From: Geminicoccaceae bacterium
GTDB lineage: Bacteria; Pseudomonadota; Alphaproteobacteria; Geminicoccales; Geminicoccaceae
Reading direction: 5' to 3'
NCBI GenBank assembly: GCA_030824835.1
Contig: JAPJRA010000139.1
Coordinates: 1-7,998, forward strand
DNA: 7,998 nucleotides
Of this stretch, positions 1-6,503 are shown piece by piece. Position numbers and translations under genes: made by a program. The number at the start of each line of letters is the position of its first letter. The stretch's first letter is position 1. A model generated the notes under the pieces. That model had not been told where the DNA came from and made no database searches. It saw nothing but the letters and a program-made list of their open reading frames with translations.

Positions 1-508
1 GGGCTACGAGCAGCGTGGGCTGGCGCGCGTTCGGGTCGAGTTCCTGGGTCTGGCCGATGCACGCGGCACACCGCCCGAGCCCACCGTGATCAGATACGCT
101 GCACCCGCACCCAAGCCACAGGCGCGACCGCAGCCGCAAGTTCAATTGGCGGCAGCGACGGCGCCGGCCACAGCTCCGGCAAGGGCGCCACTCCGGGCGG
201 TCGGTCCAGCTCCCATACCGGCGAGTACACGCCTCGTCGCCTGCTCGGTCGAGGGTCAGTTCGTCCAGGTCGGTGCGTACGCCGAGACGGATCAGGTGCT
301 GGCGGCGATGGCAAGTCTGGAGGGCTTGGGCCAAGTGCGGGTCGAGCCCGCGTTCGCGGGCAACCGGGCCGTGGCCCGCGTCCGATTGGGGCCGGTAGCC
401 GGTTCCGACGCAAGCAGCCTGCTGGCTCGGGTGGTGGCCCTCGGCTATACTGACGCATTTCTCATCCCGGTCCCCCATAATGGGGATGTGACGCTTGTGA
501 GTTGCTGA
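1..508 (+). CDS. rlpA: RlpA-like septal ring protein, 3' end (DPBB end, linker, SPOR domain)
   Basis: Partial gene, cut by the left window edge; the first full codon is at base 2 and the TGA at 506-508. RlpA proteins are exported, usually lipid-anchored proteins acting on peptidoglycan at the division site, in some species as lytic transglycosylases. The first ~20 residues (GYEQRGLARVRVEF) match the end of the double-psi beta-barrel domain. A Pro/Ala-rich linker follows to about base 240. A SPOR domain then starts at QFVQVGAYAETDQVLAAM (base 257) and runs nearly to the stop; SPOR domains bind denuded glycan at the septum. The GTG at base 86 opens a shorter frame, but in-frame coding continues upstream, so it is not the true start. 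Catalytic residues of the barrel lie outside the window. The gene precedes a peptidoglycan carboxypeptidase, a common alphaproteobacterial arrangement. The family call is firm; enzymatic activity cannot be judged. Confidence 0.85.
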   Translation, partial: GYEQRGLARVRVEFLGLADARGTPPEPTVIRYAAPAPKPQARPQPQVQLAAATAPATAPARAPLRAVGPAPIPASTRLVACSVEGQFVQVGAYAETDQVLAAMASLEGLGQVRVEPAFAGNRAVARVRLGPVAGSDASSLLARVVALGYTDAFLIPVPHNGDVTLVSC

Positions 509-531
509 GCGCGGGGCTTGGCTCACTCGAC

Positions 532-537
532 GAGGTG
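532..537 (+). promoter_or_regulatory. Ribosome binding site deciding the dac start
   Basis: GAGGTG lies 4 nt before the ATG at 542. It supports that ATG over the in-frame TTG at 518, which has only a weak G-rich stretch before it. The ATG start also gives a standard signal peptide without an extra eight-residue leader. Confidence 0.5.
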
Positions 538-541
538 CTCG

Positions 542-1678
542 ATGCTGTTGCGGCTGTTAATGGCGGTTGGGATAGTCGCCGCGTGGATGGTGACGCCGGC
601 CTGGGCCTTCGAGACGGCAGCTCGGTCGGCCATCATCATGGATTATCGAACCGGCTCCGTGCTGTTCGAGAAGAATGCGGATGAGCGGATACCGCCGGCG
701 TCGATGAGCAAGTTGATGACGGCCTACATGATCTTCGACAGTTTGAAGAGTGGCCGGCTGAAGCTCGAGGATGAGATCACCGTCAGTGAGCGGTCCTGGA
801 AAATGGGCGGTTCGCAGATGTTCTTAAAGGTCGGGGACCGCGTCAGGGTCGAGGATCTGATACAGGGGATCATCGTCCAGTCGGGCAACGATGCCTGCGT
901 CGCAATGGCGGAGGCCATCGCCGGCTCCGAGGAAGAATTCGCGCGCCAGATGACCGAGAAGGCGCATGAAATTGGACTGGCCAGCAGCACGTTTGCCAAT
1001 TCGACTGGCCTTGATGCGCCAAATCATTTGATGACAGTGCGCGATCTTGCCGTTTTGACGAGACATATCATCATCGAGTTTCCCGAGTATTTCAAATATT
1101 ACTCAGAGCGGGAGTTCGAGTACGGCGGGATCAAGCAGCCGAACCGCAACCCCCTGCTGCAGGCCAACGTCCCCGGCGTCGATGGGATGAAGACGGGCTT
1201 TACCGATCAGTCCGGCTACGGTCTGGTCGCCACGGCGAAGCGCGATGACCGCCGCATCATCGCGGTGCTGGCGGGGCTCGAATCCACCAAGCAGCGCCGG
1301 TTCGAGGGCGAACGGGTGTTGGAGTACGGCTTCCGCGAGTTCCAGGAATACCATCTGTTCCAGCCGGGGCAAGCGGTCGTCGATGCGGATGTCTGGCTGG
1401 GCGCTGCGCCCAAGGTGTCGCTGGTGTCGTCCGAAGATGCCTCCGTCACCCTGACCCGTGAGGTGCGCAAGGGGCTGGTAGTCAGACTCAGCTATGCCAA
1501 TCCCGTGGCCGCTCCCGTCTTGGCGGGTACGGAGCTGGGTCATGCGATCATCGAAGCTCCCGGTATGACACCCATCTCCGTGCCGCTGGTCGCTGGCAAC
1601 GATGTTGCGAAGGCCAGCCTGATGGGGCGGGCGACCGGGACGCTGACCTACCTGATCTGGGGTACCCCCGCATCCTGA
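542..1678 (+). CDS. dacC: D-alanyl-D-alanine carboxypeptidase (PBP5/6 type, peptidase S11)
   Basis: Periplasmic penicillin-binding protein that removes the terminal D-Ala from peptidoglycan pentapeptides and so limits cross-linking. Read from ATG 542 it has 378 residues, usual for the family. A signal peptide (MLLRLLMAVGIVAAWMVTPAWA) is likely cut after A22. All three active-site motifs are present: SxxK as S54-M-S-K57, SxN as S114-G-N116, and KTG as K217-T-G219. The catalytic peptidase domain spans roughly residues 24-255. A beta-rich PBP5-type C-terminal domain follows at about 275-365, and the tail (ASLMGRATGTLTYLIWG) could be a membrane-associating helix, which is inference. An in-frame TTG at 518 would add eight residues. 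It begins 33 nt after rlpA and ends 11 nt before tmk. Parts around 1020-1110 are visibly more AT-rich than the rest. The symbol dacC is one of several used (dacA, dacF); the family is certain, the paralogue is not. Confidence 0.93.
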   Translation: MLLRLLMAVGIVAAWMVTPAWAFETAARSAIIMDYRTGSVLFEKNADERIPPASMSKLMTAYMIFDSLKSGRLKLEDEITVSERSWKMGGSQMFLKVGDRVRVEDLIQGIIVQSGNDACVAMAEAIAGSEEEFARQMTEKAHEIGLASSTFANSTGLDAPNHLMTVRDLAVLTRHIIIEFPEYFKYYSEREFEYGGIKQPNRNPLLQANVPGVDGMKTGFTDQSGYGLVATAKRDDRRIIAVLAGLESTKQRRFEGERVLEYGFREFQEYHLFQPGQAVVDADVWLGAAPKVSLVSSEDASVTLTREVRKGLVVRLSYANPVAAPVLAGTELGHAIIEAPGMTPISVPLVAGNDVAKASLMGRATGTLTYLIWGTPAS

Positions 1679-1689
1679 CGTCGCCACCG

Positions 1690-2325
1690 ATGCCACGTGG
1701 TCGCTTCATCACCTTTGAAGGTGGCGAGGGATCGGGCAAGAGCACCCAAGCGCGTCAATTGGTAGAGCGTCTGCGCGGCTTCGGGCTCGAGGTGCGCCTG
1801 ACCCGTGAGCCGGGCGGCACCGAGGGGGCGGAAGCAATTCGCGAGCTGATCGTCCACGGCTCGGCGGAGCGTTGGCGGCCGCTGAGTGAGCTATGCCTGT
1901 TCATGGCCGCCCGCGACGATCACTTGCATCGTGCGATCCTGCCGGCCCTGACACGTGGCGAGTGGGTGGTCTGCGACCGCTTTGCCGATTCGAGCCGTGT
2001 CTATCAGGGTTATGCCGGCGGCCTGGGGCTCGATCTCGTCGACCGGCTGCAGGAGCCGGTGCTGGGCGAGCACATGCCCGATCTGACCTTGCTGCTCGAC
2101 CTGCCTGTCGAGACCGGGATGGCCCGCTGCGCCGAACGCGGTGCCATGGCCCGCTTCGAGGCCAAGGGGCGCGACTATCACGAGCGGGTACGCCGAGGCT
2201 TCCTTGCTCTGGCGGCGATGGAGCCGGACCGCTTCGTCATCGTCGACGCGGCAGTCGGTGCGGCCGAGGTCGCACGGGCGGTCTTGCAGGCCGTGGCTGG
2301 TCGCTTCGGACTGGCGATGCCATGA
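1690..2325 (+). CDS. tmk: Thymidylate kinase (dTMP kinase)
   Basis: Cytosolic enzyme that phosphorylates dTMP to dTDP with ATP, the step to dTTP shared by the de novo and salvage routes. The 211 residues match the family length. The P-loop is at residues 11-18 (GGEGSGKS), the DR motif in VVCDRFADSSRVYQG has D96-R97, and a LID-like segment follows in AERGAMARFEAKGRDYHERV. The LID residue before RFE, often Asp, is Ala here. The ATG at 1690 directly precedes PRGRFITFEGGEGSGKST, where family members begin. I see no clear Shine-Dalgarno, so translation may depend on coupling to the upstream gene 11 nt away. Its stop overlaps the holB start as ATGA. Pairing of tmk with holB is widespread in bacteria. 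Confidence 0.96.
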   Translation: MPRGRFITFEGGEGSGKSTQARQLVERLRGFGLEVRLTREPGGTEGAEAIRELIVHGSAERWRPLSELCLFMAARDDHLHRAILPALTRGEWVVCDRFADSSRVYQGYAGGLGLDLVDRLQEPVLGEHMPDLTLLLDLPVETGMARCAERGAMARFEAKGRDYHERVRRGFLALAAMEPDRFVIVDAAVGAAEVARAVLQAVAGRFGLAMP

Positions 2326-3383
2326 GCGAGGTGCCACCGCAGGCGAACCCCTATCTGTTTGGGCACGTCCGTGCCGAGGCCATCATGCTGCGCGCCATGA
2401 CCAGTGGCCGCCTCCCGCATGCTTGGCTGCTGCGTGGTCCGCGCGGCATCGGCAAAGCCACGCTGGCCTACCGTTTCGCCCGTCGTCTTCTGGCGGGCGA
2501 CGACCATCAGCGCGCCGCCGCCGATCCGACCCATCCGGTCTTTCGCATGGTGGCGAAGAAGGCCCATCCGGACCTGCGCATTCTTGAGCGCATCGTGAAT
2601 CCGAAGACCGGCAAGCTGTCCAAGGAGATCCTGGTCGATCAGGTCCGGTTGGCGGACGACGCGCTCTACGCCACCGCGGCGCGGGCGGGACGCAAGGTGC
2701 TGGTCATCGACCCTGCCGACGAGCTGAACAGCTCCGGTGCGAACGCCTTGCTGAAGCTGTTGGAGGAGCCACCCGCCAGTGTGGTGCTGCTCCTGGTCTG
2801 CCAGCGCCCCGGTCTGCTGCCGCAGACGATTCTCTCCCGCTGCGCCCAGCTGCCGCTGGCCCCACTGTCCACGGCCGACATGCTGACCGGCCTCGGCGAG
2901 TTGGCGCCGGCGCTGCCGGAGGGCCGCCGCGCTGGGTTGGCCGAACTCGCCGAAGGCTCGATCGGCCGCGCACTGGAGCTGGATGCGGGTGCCTGGCTGG
3001 ACCGCTACGCCGAGCTGCTGCCCAAGCTCGTGGCCGGTCGTAACAGCCCCGCGGCTCGGGTGGCGCTCGCCTCCAAGCTCGTGCAGGGGGGCGACGGTCA
3101 GGGATTTCGCACCACCGCCGATCTGCTCGGCTTCGTGCTGCGTCGGCTGGCCTTCCGACAGGCTGGTCGTCGGCAGTTGGTCGAGCTTTTTCCCGGCGAA
3201 CACGTCCTTTTGGACGAGCTGGCTTCCGGTCGCGGCCTTGATCACTGGGTTGGCTTGTGGGACAAGCTTGCGGTCCTGGCGGCGCGGGTCGACGCGGTCA
3301 ATCTCGATCCGCTGCAGGCAATGCTCCAGGTCGTGCAGGCGATTTGCGCTGTCGAGCCCTTGAGCGAGCTCTCGATCGCCTGA
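2322..3383 (+). CDS. holB: DNA polymerase III subunit delta' (clamp loader)
   Basis: Subunit of the replicative clamp-loader complex, which opens the beta clamp and places it on primed DNA. The protein has 353 residues from the ATG at 2322, which overlaps the tmk stop (ATGA). The same frame is open further upstream inside tmk, but homology begins at NPYLFGH, just after this ATG. It has an AAA+ fold with a P-loop-like GPRGIGKAT (residues 39-47), a Walker B-like VLVIDPADELN, the stretch ANALLKLLEEPP, and the SRC motif at S172-R173-C174, typical of delta' and gamma/tau. The P-loop has Ala where Ser/Thr usually follows GK. The cysteine cluster that binds zinc in E. coli delta' is absent; its place holds HPDLRILERIVNPKTGKLSK, a form I associate with Alphaproteobacteria. 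The C-terminal part is the less conserved collar domain. Confidence is high from sequence and tmk neighbourhood together. Confidence 0.93.
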   Translation: MSEVPPQANPYLFGHVRAEAIMLRAMTSGRLPHAWLLRGPRGIGKATLAYRFARRLLAGDDHQRAAADPTHPVFRMVAKKAHPDLRILERIVNPKTGKLSKEILVDQVRLADDALYATAARAGRKVLVIDPADELNSSGANALLKLLEEPPASVVLLLVCQRPGLLPQTILSRCAQLPLAPLSTADMLTGLGELAPALPEGRRAGLAELAEGSIGRALELDAGAWLDRYAELLPKLVAGRNSPAARVALASKLVQGGDGQGFRTTADLLGFVLRRLAFRQAGRRQLVELFPGEHVLLDELASGRGLDHWVGLWDKLAVLAARVDAVNLDPLQAMLQVVQAICAVEPLSELSIA

Positions 3384-3391
3384 GTTCACCT

Positions 3392-3396
3392 GGAGA
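3392..3396 (+). promoter_or_regulatory. Ribosome binding site of metG
   Basis: GGAGA lies 5 nt before the ATG at 3402, in the 18-nt gap after the holB stop. It is one of the better Shine-Dalgarno matches in the window and fixes the metG start. Confidence 0.55.
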
Positions 3397-3401
3397 CCGG
3401 C

Positions 3402-4937
3402 ATGACCGCGTCCGGCGCGTTCTACATCACGACGCCCATCTACTACGTCAACGACCAGCCGCACATCGGCCATGCCTACACCACGCTGGCATGCGATGCG
3501 CTGGCCCGGTTCATGCGGCTCGATGGCCGCACGGTGCGCTTTCTCACCGGGACCGACGAGCACGGCCAGAAGGTCGAGAAAGCGGCCGGCGACGCCGGGG
3601 TCGACCCGCAGACCTTTACGGACAGGGTCTCGCAGCGCTTTCGCGATCTGGTCGCGGCGATGAACTTCAGCCACGACGATTTCATCCGCACCACCGAGCC
3701 GCGCCACAAGGCGGGCGTGGCGGCGCTGTGGCAGCGCCTGATCGACAGCGGCGACATCTACCTCGGCTCCTATGCCGGCTGGTATTCGGTCCGCGACGAG
3801 GCGTTCTACACCGAGACCGAGCTGGTCGACGGCAAGGCGCCGACCGGTGCCCCCGTCGAGTGGGTGGAGGAGCCGTCCTACTTCTTCCGCCTGTCGGCTT
3901 GGCAGGAGCGGCTGCTCGCGTTTTATGAAACGAACCCGAGCTTCGTGCTGCCGGCCACGCGGATGAACGAGGTCAAGAGTTTCGTGAAGGGCGGCCTGCA
4001 GGACCTGTCGGTGTCGCGCACCACCTTCGCCTGGGGCATCCCGGTTCCGAACGATCCGGCGCACGTCGTGTATGTCTGGCTCGATGCGCTGACCAACTAT
4101 ATCTCGGCGCTGGGCTATCCCGACACCGAAGGGGAGCTCTACCGCACCTTCTGGCCGGCGAACTTCCATGTCGTCGGCAAGGACATCCTGCGCTTCCATA
4201 CGGTCTACTGGCCGGCCTTCCTGATGAGCGCGGGCCTCAAGCCGCCCAAGCAGGTCTTCGCCCACGGCTGGTGGACGGTCGAAGGCCAGAAGATGTCCAA
4301 GTCCCTGGGCAACGTGGTCAGCCCGTTCGAGCTGGTCGAGAAGTACGGCCTCGACCAGACCCGCTACTTCCTGTTGCGCGAGATTTCCTTCGGCAGCGAC
4401 GGCGACTTCAGCCACGCCGCCATGGTTCGCCGCATCAATCACGATCTCGCCAACGATTATGGCAATCTGGCCCAGCGCGTGCTGTCGATGATCGCGAAGA
4501 ACTGTGGCGGCAAGGTACCCGAGCCGGGGCTATTGACCGACGCCGATATGGTCCTGCTTGATGGTGCTCACGGCCTTCTGCCACGCGTCCGCAGTTGCAT
4601 GGCCGAGATCGCCGCGCATCGGGCTTTGGAGTTGATCTGGGAGATCTGTGGCGACGCCAATCGCTACGTCGACGCCCAGGCGCCTTGGTCCCTGCGTAAG
4701 ACCGACCCGGCTCGCATGGCCACCGTTCTCTGGGTGCTGGCCGAGACCATACGTCACCTGGCGATCTTGACCCAGCCCTTCATGCCCGATGCCTCGGCCA
4801 AATTGCTGGACCTGTTGGCGGTCGAGCAAGTGGACCGAAGCTTCACGGCCGTCGAGGCGGGCGTGCTTCGGGCCGGTACCGTGCTGCCGGCACCGGCAGG
4901 TGTGTTTCCGCGTCATACGGATACCGGAGCGGCATGA
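3402..4937 (+). CDS. metG: Methionyl-tRNA synthetase
   Basis: Class I aminoacyl-tRNA synthetase that charges tRNA-Met, initiator and elongator, in the cytosol. The 511 residues carry the HIGH motif at 21-24 (PHIGHAYTT) and KMSKS at 297-301. FLTGTDEHGQKVEKAA near residue 50 and VYVWLDALTNYISALGYP in the second half of the Rossmann domain are typical MetRS sequences. The helical anticodon-binding domain occupies about 350-490. The connective region reads GWYSVRDEAFYTETEL and has no CxxC pairs, so this is the zinc-knuckle-free form. The C-terminal EMAP-II-like tRNA-binding domain found in E. coli MetG (about 677 residues) is absent, consistent with the shorter type. The stop overlaps the tatD start (ATGA), and 18 nt separate it from holB. 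A long reading frame on the opposite strand (4442-2178) is a shadow of this gene and holB. Confidence 0.97.
   Translation: MTASGAFYITTPIYYVNDQPHIGHAYTTLACDALARFMRLDGRTVRFLTGTDEHGQKVEKAAGDAGVDPQTFTDRVSQRFRDLVAAMNFSHDDFIRTTEPRHKAGVAALWQRLIDSGDIYLGSYAGWYSVRDEAFYTETELVDGKAPTGAPVEWVEEPSYFFRLSAWQERLLAFYETNPSFVLPATRMNEVKSFVKGGLQDLSVSRTTFAWGIPVPNDPAHVVYVWLDALTNYISALGYPDTEGELYRTFWPANFHVVGKDILRFHTVYWPAFLMSAGLKPPKQVFAHGWWTVEGQKMSKSLGNVVSPFELVEKYGLDQTRYFLLREISFGSDGDFSHAAMVRRINHDLANDYGNLAQRVLSMIAKNCGGKVPEPGLLTDADMVLLDGAHGLLPRVRSCMAEIAAHRALELIWEICGDANRYVDAQAPWSLRKTDPARMATVLWVLAETIRHLAILTQPFMPDASAKLLDLLAVEQVDRSFTAVEAGVLRAGTVLPAPAGVFPRHTDTGAA
4884..4899 (+). other. Small GC-rich inverted repeat at the end of metG
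   Basis: CTGCCGG, a 2-nt spacer CA, then CCGGCAG form a perfect 7-bp inverted repeat inside the last codons of metG, 34 nt before the tatD start. No T-run follows, so it is not an intrinsic terminator. It may be chance in GC-rich coding sequence, or a structure near the metG/tatD junction. Confidence 0.3.
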
Positions 4938-5716
4938 TCGTCGACAGCCATTGCCACCTCGATTATCCGGGCCTCGCCGAGGACGAGGCCGGGGTGGTGG
5001 CGCGCGCGCAGGCGGCAGGCGTCGGGCAGATGGTCCATATTGCGGCCAAGCGCGCCGGCTGGCCGGTCGGCATTGCTCTCGCGGAGCGCCGGCCTGAGGT
5101 CTTCTGCGCCGTGGGCATCCATCCGCACGAGGCCGGCACCGAGGGCTTGGACGACCCGGCCCCGCTGGTCGAGCTGGCGGCGCACGCTAGGGTCGTGGCC
5201 ATCGGAGAGAGTGGCCTGGACTATTTCTACGATCACGCGCCGCGCGACAGGCAAATGGTTAGCTTTCGCACCCACATCCAGGCGGCCCGCAGCACTGGCC
5301 TGCCGCTGGTCGTCCACACCCGCGACGCCGACGACGATACCATGGCGCTGCTCGAAGTGGAGATGGAAGCTGGCCCGTTCACGGGCGTCATCCACTGCTA
5401 CAGCTCGAGCCGCCGGCTCGCCGAGCGAGCCGGCGCCATCGGCATGTATTTCGGCATCGGCGGTATCCTTACCTTCAAGAACTCGGCGGCACTGCGCGAG
5501 ACGGTAGCCGGCATGCCGCTCGATCGGCTGATCCTCGAGACCGACTCGCCTTATCTGGCCCCGGTGCCGTTCCGTGGCCGTACCAACGAGCCGGCCTACA
5601 CGGCGCACGTCGCCAAGGTGCTGGCCGAGGTGCGCAGCCTGCCGCTGGCGGAGATCGAACACGCCACCACGGCGAACTTTCACCGCCTGTTCACCAAGGT
5701 CCCCGTATGCGCGTGA
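4934..5716 (+). CDS. tatD: TatD-family metal-dependent hydrolase (probable DNase)
   Basis: TIM-barrel metallohydrolase of the amidohydrolase superfamily. Characterised TatD enzymes are Mg-dependent 3'-5' exonucleases or DNases linked to repair and DNA degradation; the substrate of this one is inferred. The protein has 260 residues, normal for the family. All expected metal ligands are visible: H6 and H8 in DSHCHLD, E92 in IGESGLDYFYD, H128 in VVHTRDA, H154 in GVIHCYSS, and D204 in LETDSPYLAP. GIHPHEA is also typical. The start overlaps the metG stop as ATGA, and GGAG at 4926-4929 is a plausible ribosome binding site. The last 10 nt overlap the following hydrolase gene. The metG-tatD order is very common in bacteria. 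Genes in this position are often annotated tatD or ycfH; the sequence alone does not separate the paralogues. Confidence 0.93.
   Translation: MIVDSHCHLDYPGLAEDEAGVVARAQAAGVGQMVHIAAKRAGWPVGIALAERRPEVFCAVGIHPHEAGTEGLDDPAPLVELAAHARVVAIGESGLDYFYDHAPRDRQMVSFRTHIQAARSTGLPLVVHTRDADDDTMALLEVEMEAGPFTGVIHCYSSSRRLAERAGAIGMYFGIGGILTFKNSAALRETVAGMPLDRLILETDSPYLAPVPFRGRTNEPAYTAHVAKVLAEVRSLPLAEIEHATTANFHRLFTKVPVCA
5411..5435 (+). repeat. Perfect 11-bp inverted repeat with 3-nt loop inside tatD
   Basis: The left arm CGCCGGCTCGC (5411-5421) and right arm GCGAGCCGGCG (5425-5435) are exact reverse complements around a CGA loop. They encode part of SSRRLAERAGA, just after the H154 metal-ligand region of TatD. 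No T-tract follows. The arms are clear in the sequence; any function is unknown. Confidence 0.6.
5696..5699 (+). promoter_or_regulatory. Ribosome binding site of the PhnP-like gene
   Basis: AAGG lies 7 nt before the ATG at 5707, within the tatD coding region. It supports the overlapping start and translation coupled to tatD. Confidence 0.4.
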
Positions 5717-6483
5717 CCGTCCTGGGTTGCGGCACCTCGTCGGGCGTCCCGCAGATCGGCTGCGACTGTGCGGTCTGTCGCTCGGACGACCCGCGCAATA
5801 AGCGGCTACGGTGCTCCATCCTGATCGAGAGCAAGGGCCAGCGCATCCTGGTCGACACCGGCCCTGACCTGCGTCAGCAGTGCCTCAGTGCCGGGATCGG
5901 CGCGATCGACGCGCTGATCTACACCCATGCTCACGCCGATCATGTCCATGGCATCGACGATCTGCGCGCGATCAACAACATCATCATGGCACCCATCCCG
6001 ACCTACGCCGAGGCTGCCGTGCTCGATCGCGTCCGTGAGCGCTTTCCCTATGTGTTCGAGGGTGGCCGGGCCGGCTTTGGCTATTGGCGGCCGGAGCTGA
6101 CGCCTCATCCCGTAGAGGGCTCGTTTCGGATCGGCGAGGTCGAGATCGTATCGTTCCCGCAGAAGCACGGCCGTGGCATTACCTCGGGGCTGCGCATCGG
6201 CCCGTTCGCCTACTCCACCGACACGGATGGGCTCGACGTTGCCGCCCTTTCTATCCTGAAAGGTGTGGACGTCTGGATCGTCGACGCGCTGCGCGATCGC
6301 CCGCACCCCAGCCACGCGCATCTCGAGCTGGCGCTTGGCTGGATCGACCATGTCTGCCCGTCCCGCGCCTACCTCACGCACATGAACCATGAAGTCGACT
6401 ATGACGACTGGGCGGGCCGCCTGCCGCCGGGAGTCCTGCCTGCGCACGATGGGCTGGTGATAGAGATCGACGACGGCACCTGA
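5707..6483 (+). CDS. PhnP-like metallo-beta-lactamase-fold hydrolase
   Basis: Cytosolic MBL-fold hydrolase of 258 residues, closest in layout to PhnP phosphodiesterases. The HxHxDH motif is H74-A-H76-A-D78-H79 (THAHADHVHG). Further likely dinuclear metal ligands are H154 in FPQKHGRG, D172 in YSTDTDG, and H225 in LTHMNH. A second, structural zinc site is suggested by C19-x-C21-xx-C24 near the N-terminus together with H228. From memory, E. coli PhnP uses C21, C23, C26 and H225 in that way, and the spacing agrees. PhnP cleaves cyclic phosphate diesters in phosphonate breakdown, but no phn genes are visible here. This homologue sits after tatD in a housekeeping operon, so its substrate is open and I give no symbol. 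The ATG at 5707 overlaps the tatD stop by 10 nt and starts at MRVTVLGCGTSSGVP, the family's usual beginning. Confidence 0.9.
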   Translation: MRVTVLGCGTSSGVPQIGCDCAVCRSDDPRNKRLRCSILIESKGQRILVDTGPDLRQQCLSAGIGAIDALIYTHAHADHVHGIDDLRAINNIIMAPIPTYAEAAVLDRVRERFPYVFEGGRAGFGYWRPELTPHPVEGSFRIGEVEIVSFPQKHGRGITSGLRIGPFAYSTDTDGLDVAALSILKGVDVWIVDALRDRPHPSHAHLELALGWIDHVCPSRAYLTHMNHEVDYDDWAGRLPPGVLPAHDGLVIEIDDGT

Positions 6484-6503
6484 ACAGCGATCCTGGCGCC
6501 ACG

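Noticed and set aside
446..451. TATACT resembling a -10 box inside rlpA, as a promoter for the carboxypeptidase gene
   Set aside because: The -10 match is good, but the hexamer at 17-nt spacing (TGGCTC, 423-428) fits a -35 box poorly and the site lies within coding sequence. The evidence is too weak for a promoter call.
473..485. CCCCA-TAA-TGGGG hairpin at the end of rlpA as a terminator
   Set aside because: The stem is only 5 bp, lies before the stop codon inside the SPOR coding region and is not followed by a T-run.
518..541. TTG 518 as the start of the carboxypeptidase
   Set aside because: It adds eight residues (LAHSTRCS) before a complete signal peptide and has a weaker ribosome binding site than ATG 542.
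1893..2321. Longer upstream version of the holB frame
   Set aside because: It overlaps tmk in another frame, its translation is Arg/Gly/Pro-rich with no delta' similarity, and the ATG at 2322 forms the usual ATGA overlap right before the conserved N-terminus.
2178..4442. 754-codon open frame on the minus strand across holB and metG
   Set aside because: It lies opposite two well-supported genes, has no recognisable domain and is rich in R, Q, H, G and A, as expected of an antisense shadow in GC-rich coding DNA.
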